From the NCBI GenBank assembly GCA_015179125.1, contig WHVA01000076.1, positions 62,001 through 126,000 of the forward strand: DNA of 64,000 nucleotides, written 5' to 3'. The notes under the pieces are model-generated. The model searched no databases, had not been told where the DNA came from, and saw only the letters and a list, made by a program, of their open reading frames with translations. The position numbers were made by a program, and so were the translations under genes. This document shows positions 33,611 to 43,233 of this stretch, one piece after another. Within the stretch, counting starts at the first letter, position 1. Each line of letters starts with the position of its first letter. This DNA comes from Gautieria morchelliformis. Lineage: Eukaryota; Basidiomycota; Agaricomycetes; Gomphales; Gomphaceae.

Positions 33611-34549
33611 CTTATCCCGCAGCTATGACAAAGTGGGCTTGGGATTTATCCGCACGGACCATCATGAAGATCACATGACGAACGACTGCCAATTATGAAA
33701 TATCCCGTGGGAACGATTTCCACTTTCGGGACCCCCGGCCGGAAAATCACAAAATTAAACGACGGCACATAATCGGAGGATTATCGATATCTATCGATCG
33801 CGCTCAGAGCGTGGGATATGGTGAGGCCTGGAAAGGCAGATACCAAATTCTCTTAGTGTGCATTTCCTGAAACTCGAAATACTTTCTCCACAACCAGCGA
33901 CAATCTCAAGAAACATCAAAGAAACACAAGATTTTCTGGAAGAGCATGCATGCACATGAACGCTGCAAATTTGACTTAGGTAAATGGTTTTCTCCAAATC
34001 AAAATCAAGCGAGTCATTTCGAGCCCAAGCTTGCAGTATATATATATTTCGCGCGTCGAGCTTAGGATTCCGTTCCCCCTTCTCTCCGCGTCACTCACAC
34101 GTGCACAACTGCCGCTGGTTCGCTACATTCAAAGTCGCCCATTGTCGCATCCCGCGTTGGATGGTGAGTAGCAGCACATTATAGCATCTCCTGTGCCTTT
34201 TTATTCACATCGTATGCCTCATTCTGCCGATCCTCAAGACCAATATTTGATGAGTCAGGCCTCATCATCAGGAACAATAAACAATATGTGGCCAAAATGC
34301 ATGAAACTCTGTATGCATCTATTTCATCTCAGCTTTTGCTGTCATCTCAGTTCAGCTCAGGCAGACCACACAGCCTTGTCACTCCATTCATCAGCTTCAT
34401 CCCCATTATCCCCATGCCATCAATCAACACTTCAAATTTTATTCCTCTGCAGTCCCTTCTGCAACATCCATTACATATATGCCAAGCTCTACAACATTGT
34501 TCACCCTCAGATATCCCCAGCTGAAGCACCCCTATCTTTATTTTCTGAC
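33611..34549. other. Intergenic; possible truncated 5' gene end near 34040-34290
   Basis: A TATATATATA run at 34037-34047, a pyrimidine-rich leader and ATGs near 34160 and 34207 look like a gene start on plus. The frame then becomes compositionally random and meets the gag relic at about 34550. I could not assign a product. Confidence 0.25.
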
Positions 34550-35853
34550 ATTGTTTGCACTTGAGGAGCAAGCTGCTGGAAACTAACTGTATATTTAGCT
34601 ATTTAGTGAGTTTCCTTCATATGGAGCTTATCGAGTTCATTCTCCGCATCAGCTTCCATGTTGAAAGGTCTGAAACTGTTACAGAGTCCAGAAATGAAGT
34701 TGTGATAGTCATCTGCCCAGTTGATGATGGTGTAGGGTTCCATGGGGGCCAGTTCAAAATAGTTGAGAGCTGTGCCTTGGAGGTAAGAAAGGGCGTAGTT
34801 GACTTTTTGCTCGTCATCAGCAAAGGTGTCGGGACAGTCACAGAAGTTGAGTTGAAGCTGAACCAAAAAGGGCTGAAGCTTTGTCAGATCAGAACCATTG
34901 AATTGGTTGAGTTTGTGGATTTTGGTCTTGCAACGTGGTGCCTGAGCTGGGTGTTGGAGATTGCCAGCTAGCAGGGCAATAGCCTGCACGAGGTCTGGGG
35001 CTTGAGTGAGCAGAACTGGGTTGGTGGGATTCAGAGGTGGAGGACTGTCAGGGGAACCCCAATCACACACTGCTTTACAATACACATTATCGCAATGCAC
35101 ATTATTGCAGTGTGCATTGTCAAGTGTGCATTATCATGATGTCCATTATTGCTGATTGTGCATTATCGCCATGTGCATTATTGCAGCATGTTATTGGTGG
35201 CCCCTGAGCTTCTCCTAGCCTTCGGCATCCTTCTGTCTTGTGTTCTGTTTATTTCCCTTCCTGTTCCATCCCCTTCTGACATCATTCCTTCCTTGTCTGT
35301 CCAGCCCTGTTATCGCCGGTGTGATTGCTTATGTAACTCCAGCATTCGGTGATCGGGCTAGCATGCCTGAGCTTACTTATAGTCGTAGCTAGGTGGTGAA
35401 GGGGTTCCTTAGAGTTTTCTCTTTGGATCCCCCTTCACCAGGTATGTCTGTGTCATGTATATAGTTCTCTATCTTACTTTGGATCCCCCTTCTCCAGTTC
35501 GCTGCTTGAGTGTAGAGCGTCTGCCTAGGTTGCCCTTATAAGGACCACCTGGGGGACTGGTGGGGGGACAGTGCTGGAGGTGCTGGAGGTTGTGCTGAGG
35601 ATCAGGATGGTGCAGCAGTGTGTCTACTACTATCGCTGGGTTGACTTCCATCATTGCCTGGGTCACCGGGATTGACATTGGAGACATCTTCAATGTGGCT
35701 TGGCGGAAGGTCATCAGTAGATGGATCGGCCTTGAAACAGAGGCAGGAAAGGCTGGGGCATCCTGGTGATGCTATGGACCTTTGAGCTCCAAAAGAAGGG
35801 AGAGCTTCAACAGCTCCTGCACGAGATGAGGTAACTGTTGTGCAGGGAGGCAT
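34550..35853 (-). pseudogene. Gypsy gag relic C, split by a solo LTR
   Basis: Gag on minus starts at ATG 35853 (MPPCTTVTSSRAGAVEALPS) and runs to about 35546. It resumes at 35040 as SPPPLNPTNPVLLTQAPDLV, continuing KLNQFNGSDLTKLQPFLVQL and YFELAPMEPYTIINWADD, a Ty3/Gypsy capsid-like domain. It ends in stops near 34603, with weak continuation beyond. The gap is exactly the solo LTR at 35046-35540. No zinc knuckle or pol remains. It is an old fragment. Confidence 0.7.
35046..35540 (+). repeat. Solo LTR, family A, with perfect 5-bp TSD
   Basis: 495 bp beginning TGTCAGGGGAACCCC and ending GTTGCCCTTATA, flanked on both sides by AGGAC (35041-35045, 35541-35545). It is homologous to the LTRs of element B in the opposite orientation. 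Near its end the tract CTTTGGATCCCCCTT-CAG occurs twice, bracketing an intron-like GTATGT...CAG segment (35442-35497). Confidence 0.93.
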
Positions 35854-37288
35854 AGTGATAGTTATCGGGTGGGAATCAGATAATACTGTTATGTATTGAG
35901 AATCCTGGAAATCGGATCTAAAAGGACAGCAGCTTCAACATATGTGTTGCACCCTCAATGAACTATCATCCTAAGTATTTTGGAATGGAAGTCAGAAGTT
36001 GGAAGAGGCTGAGGTAGAGAAGGGTTCAAGAATTGATCTAGGGCAGATGTCAGAAATCGAGTCGGAAGTCAGAGGGCAGGAGGCAGAGGCAGAGGTTGGA
36101 AGGCAGAGAGACAGAGGTCTTGCAGGTACTCGCTGTGCTAAGAACAGGAGACAATGCAAGGGAGTCAAGTATCGAAGTTGATTATTTGATTGTACAGTTG
36201 TGGCTTTAGTGAGCGAATTTTGGACATCACCACAAACGTACTAAAAGGCCACAAGCCATGAAAACATGCACAACTGATTTTTCTGAAGAGGATTCCACAA
36301 GCCGATTTCTGTATTTCGATGATTTTAGGGCTGATAACCCCCAAAATTTGGCCACCCCTGAAAGAAATTCCCTAAAATCATGAAAAATAGTGCAATCGAC
36401 TCCTTTTGGTGAGCAGTGTCTGATTCCATAAAGAAAAAAACCATCCATGACAACTGTCCCTTGAAATAAATTGATTAAATATGCCCTAAAATGGAAATAC
36501 TTTTGTTCCCATGCTCCTCAGATTGCTTTTGCATACAAAACAACATTTTGATTTGCCAAATGTGGTGTATTCCTGACTCACCTCTTGTTCAGATATCTTC
36601 TCTAGGCTCATGACTAATCAGAATGTAACACTATGAATTGTAGACAGGTTAACTCAAGCAGTTGAACTTTTTCTCAGATTGGCCCTTGTCTCAGAGCTTG
36701 GCTAGTGGTGCTATCTGTTGGGTAGACATGCTGCAGAGCGAGGCAAAGTAAGGAAGACCACCACGGGAGACTGTAGTTATGAGCCAGCAAGGGGGTATAA
36801 TGTGATAGGCATCTACACACCTGTGGTTGGAAATATGTATTCATCTTTGAAAGATCTTCGTTTCTGGTGAAAAATTACAGCCCTCCTGGGTGTATGAGAT
36901 GCCATAAAATTATGTTTATCAGGATACCCAAGGCATGTATAATGGTAATAATGGGAATGGAGTGAGGTCCCCTCACAGAATCCTTTATAGATGTGCAGTT
37001 GCAAAGCAGGTGCATGAAGCTTGAAGCTTGAAGGCCCATCTTTACTAGAGTATTTAGCCCAAACCTTCACTTGTGAGTAACCATGGGTTGCATCAGGGAA
37101 ACTGGGCCTCACATCCTTTAGTTAAGGTTGTCATGTCAGACTAGTGGCAGTTCACCACAATTTGGCTACAGTTGACTGATGGTGGGCAAGGACGAGAAAA
37201 CACTATTTCAAATTTGACCACAAAACACTCAAAAAGCATGAAATTTGATGGGTGCACATCATGCAAATATGACAGTCAGCCATACCAA
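35854..37288. other. No gene recognised; AT-rich tract
   Basis: Low-GC sequence with only short open frames. A segment at about 36250-36420 and one at about 37740-37840 share the string AAAATTTGGCCACC and neighbouring matches, suggesting an old direct repeat around the palindrome. Confidence 0.35.
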
Positions 37289-37687
37289 CACTGGAGGCAT
37301 ATAAAGATTTTCTGGTCTGAAAAACTGTTCAAAAAATTGTAAAGATATTCCAAATTTTTTTAGTATTTTTAATGTAAAAAAACTTTGACAAAATTTTGTG
37401 TTTTTGTTAGAATTTGTTGAGCAAGAAAATTGTAAAAAAATTTAAAGTTTTTTGCAGGGTTTTTTATGTCTTTTTATAAGTTTCTTTGTGAAAACACAAA
37501 GAAACTTATAAAAAACCCTGAAAAAAACTTTGAATTTTTTTACAATTTTCTTGCTCAACAAATTCTAATAAAAACACAAAATTTTATTACAGTTTTTTTT
37601 ACATAAAAAACACTACAAATATTTGGAAAATCTTTACATTTTTTTCAACAGTTTTTCAGACTAGAAAACTTTTATGTGCCTGCAGTG
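37289..37687. repeat. 399-bp AT-rich near-perfect palindrome
   Basis: Two arms of about 195 bp face each other across a centre near 37490, where TTTCTTTGTGAAAACACAAAGAAA reads the same on both strands apart from a few bases. Outer ends match as CACTGGAGGCAT and CACTGCAGGCAC (complement). Arms are poly-T/poly-A rich with scattered mismatches. A transcript would fold into a very long hairpin. It could be a foldback element or a small-RNA source; no coding content. Confidence 0.85.
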
Positions 37688-39199
37688 CAATTCCCAATAC
37701 ATCACACCAACCTGAAGTGGCAGGAAACCCTGCAAAGTTGTTGAAAATTTGGCCAAAAAATTTGGCCACCTTGAAAAGTTGTGGGAAAATTCCAGAAAAA
37801 TCAGTTTTCAACATATTCTGAGGTGCTGAATCCATTTCTGAACTCAGTTTGGCAGAGAAAAGCCACAATCTTGAAATACAAAGTTTGTCGTGTTTGGTTG
37901 TCCACAACTGTAGAATAGAATGTATACATGTGTGGGTTTTATACAAAGAGCTGGAGCAACATATAATGTAGAAAGGGATGATATCTCCAGCAGGGTCTTG
38001 TGAGGGGAATGAGGCGGAAGCTGTTCACCTTGGAAGTGGTGCTGGGATAGGAACTGCACCTGTTGAGTGAGTCCTATGAACAACTGGTTCTTCTTGTTGC
38101 ATAGATGACATGAGAAGTAGGTAAAAGAATGCTTTGACTGTAGCTGTTAGTTCAATTATACTGTCAAGATTGGATTTGGGCATTAATATCGCACATTAGT
38201 GAACACGGTGAATGCCCAAATGGCTTGTGTGATAAGGTATGTAGTTTGGCAAATCATGTAAAGCCAATAAAAATTATGAAGTAAGTGTTATTAATGGTGA
38301 GGGTGATTCTAGAGCGAGATCCGAAGCTGCGCTTCAGGTCCCTGACTGAGATGTGAGCACCGGCACATGATAATGTGCCGGTGGCACCTGATTGTCCCAT
38401 GACCCTTCTACATACCCTCACAGTGCTATTCCATTAGTTAAGTAGCTAGTCGTGTATGTAGAAAACTTCAGGCAGTTTAACTCCATTCTTGAGCTATTGT
38501 TCGGGCCCACTGAGGCCAGAGATATCTTTGACTCGAAGGTGTTATGAATCGGTGTGTCTGTTGTTGTCACTGTGAGCGGTGTTAGGGCAAACAACCGTAG
38601 TTGCGTTCTCTTTCCTATTCCCTTTATGATCTTCCATGAACTCCATGATTCCCCATCGCGTACGCAACCCGCCGGCAAGACTTTCTAACAGTAAGGGGCT
38701 ACTTGAACGGAGCTCACCCTGTCTACAGTCAAAGTGAAATAGCCTGCGACACTTGACGATGTAACGTGCAAGGTTTCATGGAAAGGTTGTCTAGTAGTAA
38801 CAATCCTTTCACCGGCGAAGGTACTCCTTTGGAGCCCTTCGCCAACAGCACAGACAAGGGTTTGAAGATGAAAGTGGTGAAGGTGAGATATAGCAACTCA
38901 CCAGTGGTGGCTAAGCTCTACTCTGGTTAAAGGTAGTAGTCTAGAGAAGAGGGCTTAAGATGATGGTCACAGTGTAGTCGGGTTTTGCACAAGATAGATG
39001 TATGATAATTGAACTGCAGAATATACATGTGAATGTAAACTACTTATACCAAATGCTCACATGCTATCAGCAAATAGGAAAGAGGCCATTATGAGTCAGG
39101 GTTGGATAGGGGGTCCACAGTCAGGATACAAATAGATGAAACACATATACAGTAGAACTGAGTAGAAGTCAGTGGAACTAAGTATCAGAAGGTGGGGTT
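37688..39199. other. No gene recognised
   Basis: Contains a 10-bp hairpin (CACCGGCACA, loop TGATAA, at 38358-38383) lying between GTGAGGGT and ACCCTCAC (about 38296-38422). No coding content was supported. Confidence 0.35.
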
Positions 39200-39342
39200 G
39201 GAATGGTTGTAACAGGTAGACTTGGAAGCTGAAGGCTTGGGAGCTTGGCCTTGCCCTTTGGATGGGCTTGGGTCAGATCCAGACCTCTGGTCAGGACTGA
39301 AGCCAAGACTGGAAATAACCTTGGGAGGGGGTTTCCCTGACA
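39200..39342 (-). repeat. LTR fragment, family D
   Basis: On minus it begins TGTCAGGG at 39342 and aligns with the start of the LTR at 53486 (shared CCCTCCCAAGG, TATTTC, CTTGGCTT). It is truncated. Confidence 0.6.
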
Positions 39343-39362
39343 ACTACAAAGTACAGGGTGAG

Positions 39363-39856
39363 TATAAGAGCAACCTAGGCAGACGCTCTACACTCAAGCA
39401 GCGAACTGGCGAAGGGGGATCCAAAGTAAGATAGAGAACTATATACAGGACACAGACATACCTGGTGAAGGGGGATCCAAAGAGAAAACTCTAAGGAACC
39501 CCTTTGCCACCTAACTACGACTATAAGTAAACTCGGGCATGCTAGCCCGATCACTGAATGCCTGAGTTACATAAGCAATCACACCAGCAATAACAGGGCT
39601 GGACGGATAAGGAAGGAATGATGTCGGAAGGGGCCAGAACAGGAAGGGAAATAAACGGAACACAAGACAGAAGGATGCTAAAGGCTAGGAGAAGCTCAAG
39701 GGCCACCAACAACACGCTGCGATAATGCAGTGTGCGATAATGCATGCGATAAAGCATGCGATAATGCACAGTGCGATAATGCATGCAATAAAGCATGCAA
39801 TAATGCGTGTGATAATGTGCACTGTGATAAAGCATGCAATTGGTGTTCCCTTGACA
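39363..39856 (-). repeat. Element B 3' LTR
   Basis: 494 bp, on minus TGTCAAGGGAAC to CCCTTATA-type end (GCTCTTATA). The U3 part (39720-39845) is a string of GATAATGCAT/GATAAAGCAT units. It carries the intron-like segment at 39461-39406 between duplicated acceptor tracts. Confidence 0.92.
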
Positions 39857-41593
39857 TCACCCCCCCTCTAGAATGTGGCGACCCGATGCATGAAGTCCCA
39901 CTGGTGGAACAGGGATGTGATTCTGAAAGGTGACAGCCTCCAAGGAACGAATGCGATGAGGGGCACCTGGATGCGAACTGTAGAAGTCGGCAATGAGGTC
40001 AGGAGCTTGGACATCGCCCTCATTTTCCCAAGAATTCTCCCATACCCCTTCCACTTGATGAGGAACTGGAGGCGATTTGCTCACACGCGACTGTCTAACA
40101 CCTGTTCAACTTCAAAGTGCTCATCGCCCTCTCTAAGGATGGGTGGAGGGGGTGGGGATGGTCGCCGAACCGGAATTGAATCAGATGGGGCAGGAGTGAG
40201 CTTAATGATAGGGAAAATGGGATGGAGGTGACTCAGAGACCTCGGGAGGTGGAGACGGTAGGCTTGTGGCCCAACTTGGCGTTCAACAATGTAGGGGCCA
40301 CGTCGCTGATGAGCTAGCTTTTTCGACGGACAGGTGGTGTGTATATCACTTGCATCAAGGTAAACCTTGTCACCCGGCGAAAATGTAGGTGCTGGCTCGT
40401 GTCGGCCATTATAGTATGTCGCCATATCCTCCTTCGACTTTGCCAGTGCCGACTCCGCTTCTGACAGTGACTCCTCCACACGTTCCTTGAATTCATTGAC
40501 AGACTCAAGGTTCGATGGGGGCTGATGCGGTTCGAAGCCCATTCATGGGTGCCGCCCAGTGTCTAGCATGAAGGGCAATTGACGAGTGGAAGCATGCACA
40601 TGGTTGTTGTAGTGGAACTCAGCCATGGGCAAGAGGTCGTCCCAGTCGTCTTGTCGCTCATTGACAAAGAGTTGAAGGTACTGCTCTAGCTCTTGATTGA
40701 GTCGCTCCGTCTGTCCATCAGTCTGTGGGTGGTACGCTGTGGAGGCTGCGATGCAAATTCCCAGCAGGCAATAAAGCTCCTGAGTGAATTCACGCACGAA
40801 CTGGACCCCACGATCTGACACCACTGTTTGCGGGAGTCCATGCAGCTTCCAGACGTGGTGTAGGAAAAGTCACACTGCTCCAGCTGCAGTGATCGTGGTG
40901 TTGGTGGGGATGAAGTGTGCCTGCTTTGAGACGGAATCCACTACATTCATCACAGCATCATAGCCATGTGCATCAGGCAGTTCCACAATGAAGTCAACAC
41001 TGATCGTGTCCCAGCGTGCTTCAGGGACAGGGAGTGGATGGAGTTCACCGAGGGGTGGCTGCCTTCGTACCTTTGTTTGCAGGCACAAATTGCACGTTTT
41101 GGAGTACTCGCCAACATACCGCAACATATGGGGCCACCAGTAATTTCATGAGACAAGTTCAAGGGTCTTCCATCACCCAGGATGACCAGCAACCCGCAAA
41201 TCGTGGTGCTGGGCGACAATTCATCGCCTGAGGTCCTGGACATCTGGAACATAAACTTTACCTCAGAATGTGAGCAACCCATCCATCTCAACCCACTCTG
41301 CAGACACCAGCGGTTTCCCACCAGACTCTCGCAGCTTCTTTACTGCCCCTGTGACCTCATCCTCCAGTGACCCATCTCCAAATGCCTTCTTCACGTCGCG
41401 AATAATCCCACGTTCTTCCCCCACCAGGGTGAGCCCCTCCAGGGCATGAACAATGAACAGCTCTGGGTGTAGGAGCGTCAAATCGCTGTTGTCACCTGAT
41501 CCTGACCCATGGTCTGAGCGCCACGACAGTGCATCTGACTTTCCCATTGTGACACCAGGCCGATGGTGAAGCTCAAAATCAAAACGCGACAAG
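39857..41593 (-). pseudogene. Element B integrase and chromodomain
   Basis: On minus: the RNase H tail (LSRFDFELHHRPGVTMGKSD), the zinc-binding region (TCNLCLQTKVRRQPPLGELH), the core with first Asp (WDTISVDFIVELPDAHGYD), then VVSDRGVQFVREF with an intact second Asp, AYHPQTDGQTERLNQ with Glu, the C-terminal domain (GDKVYLDASDIHTT, LAHQRRGPYIVE) and a chromodomain (RLQFLIKWKGYG, frameshifted, NSWENEGDVQAPDLIADF). In-frame TGA at 40543 replaces Arg in HPRMGFEP (as in element G), and another TGA lies after DSRV at 40081. Frameshifts near 40860 and 41150-41260 add to the damage. Confidence 0.85.
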
Positions 41594-41595
41594 TA

Positions 41596-42495
41596 AGATA
41601 GAAGTCATCTTAAACTGGCACCCCTTACGTAAGCTGAGCACAGTCCAACGGCGAGCTCAATAACACTCAAAGGCAAACACTTTTTGCCAAATGGCTTCCT
41701 AGAGTCTCTTTGGGACATGTCTACCTACAATCCTTAGGAGAGACTTAGGATATATCTATATTTATTGAGGAGATATATAGCATCCAAAATGTGACATAGA
41801 AAAAATATCAAATTATTTTTCCAATGTCCTAGAATGATTTCCTGCAATTTCGGTTTTTCGACCGATGGAATTTGGCGGTCACGTGATAGGTCACGTGACC
41901 TATTTGTCAGCCTTTCGAACCTTTGGACGACGAAAAAAGCTTCAAACCGCTCTGGGGCCCTTGCTACACATTTCTACTGCTTAAATCAGGGTTTAGGTAG
42001 GTACAACCTTACACTAGGTGAGTTCCACTGCAGGCCGCTTACTTAGTCGTCACTTTGACCACCCGGCAGGTTGTGCTTGACCCCGTTCACACATTCAGGC
42101 CTCAGGGGTCGTGGCTGTCTAGATGATGTCCCCTTGGTACAGATTCAGAGGTGTGTGAGAATTGTTTCAGCAGATTCTAACTCCTCAACAGGTATGCTAA
42201 TAGGTTGGCCCAATTTAGATGCCTACAAAAAAGGGTTGAATGGGGCACAAGCTGTCTGGGCAAACCGTAAATACCATGCCCATCGTACTTTACCTCCAAA
42301 CATTATGTCTGAGTTGGACAAGGAATTCATGTAATATGATTCAATGTCACTAATTATATTATAGAACATGTCATTGCACCAAGGTGCCTTCTGAAAGGGG
42401 AAAAAAAAAAAAAATCCCCAAGGCGAGGATTTGGTGCATCACATGACCTAGGCACCCGCTTACATAAAGGTGCCAGTTTAAGATGACTTCTATCT
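41596..42495. mobile_element. 900-bp TA-flanked TIR element (Tc1/mariner-like MITE)
   Basis: Perfect 27-bp terminal inverted repeats beginning AGATAGAAGTCATCTTAAAC, flanked by TA on both sides (41594-41595, 42496-42497). Excision with one TA restores SLYLSRFDF of element B. A 2-bp TA duplication is the Tc1/mariner signature. Inside, a plus-strand frame (about 42060-42334) reads NLDAYKKGLNGAQAVWANRK, which I cannot place, followed by an A14 tract. No DDE transposase is evident, so it is non-autonomous. Confidence 0.88.
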
Positions 42496-42497
42496 TA

Positions 42498-43224
42498 GAG
42501 GGACCATCTAGCCTGCCTGTGATTAAGCTTCTTTGCAGTGCGAAAATACTCCAGGTTCTTGTGGTCTGTCCAGATCTCAATGCGATGCTTAGTGCCTTCA
42601 AGGAAATGTTGCCATTCCTCTAGGGCATGAATAATCACCAGCATCTCCTTGTCATTAATCTCATAATTTTGCTCCACAGGAGTGAGACTCTTGGAGTAAA
42701 ACACAATGGGATGCCATTTGTCATCATCTGGAGATTGCTGGGACAGGACTGCACCAGTGGCAACATCTGAACTGTCGGCCTCCACCCGTTATGGTTGATT
42801 GTCATCTGCAAAGTGCAGGATCGGCGTTGATGTGAATCACCGCTTTAGCCCATCAAATCCCTGCTGTTAGCGATCACCCCACGACCATTGTACGTCCCTC
42901 TTGGTGATCTCGAACAGGGGTCACACATGATGTGAGAAGCCCTCTACAAACCGGCGATAAAAGTTGGCAAATCCCAGGAAGGCCTGCACTTCTTTGCGAT
43001 TTGCTGGGGTTCACCAGTCCATGACACCTGCGACCTTGATGGGGTCCATCTCTACCTTGCCATGTGACACAATGAGCCCAAGGTACTCAATCTTCGTTTG
43101 CTCAAATTCGCATTTCTCAGGGCGAAGATAGAGCTTGTGCTGCCGTAGGCGCTCAAGGACTATTCGCAGAAGTTGGCGATGCTCCTCAAGGGTGTCAGTG
43201 AAGATCAGGATGTCATCCAGGTAC
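42498..43224 (-). pseudogene. Element B RT C-half and RNase H
   Basis: On minus from the catalytic box YLDDILIFTDTLEEH through LRPEKCEFEQTKIEYLG, the connection domain (LFEITKRDVQWSWGD) and RNase H ([54 protein letters not shown]). It has stops near 42786 and 43010 and is cut by the MITE at its end. Confidence 0.85.
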
Positions 43225-43233
43225 ACACACACC

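Noticed and set aside
37656-38083. Minus-strand short frames around the palindrome
   Set aside because: AT-rich, motif-free, and partly inside the inverted repeat.
38296-38422. 126-bp segment between GTGAGGGT and ACCCTCAC as a MITE
   Set aside because: Only 8-bp inverted ends, no target duplication, no second copy in the window.
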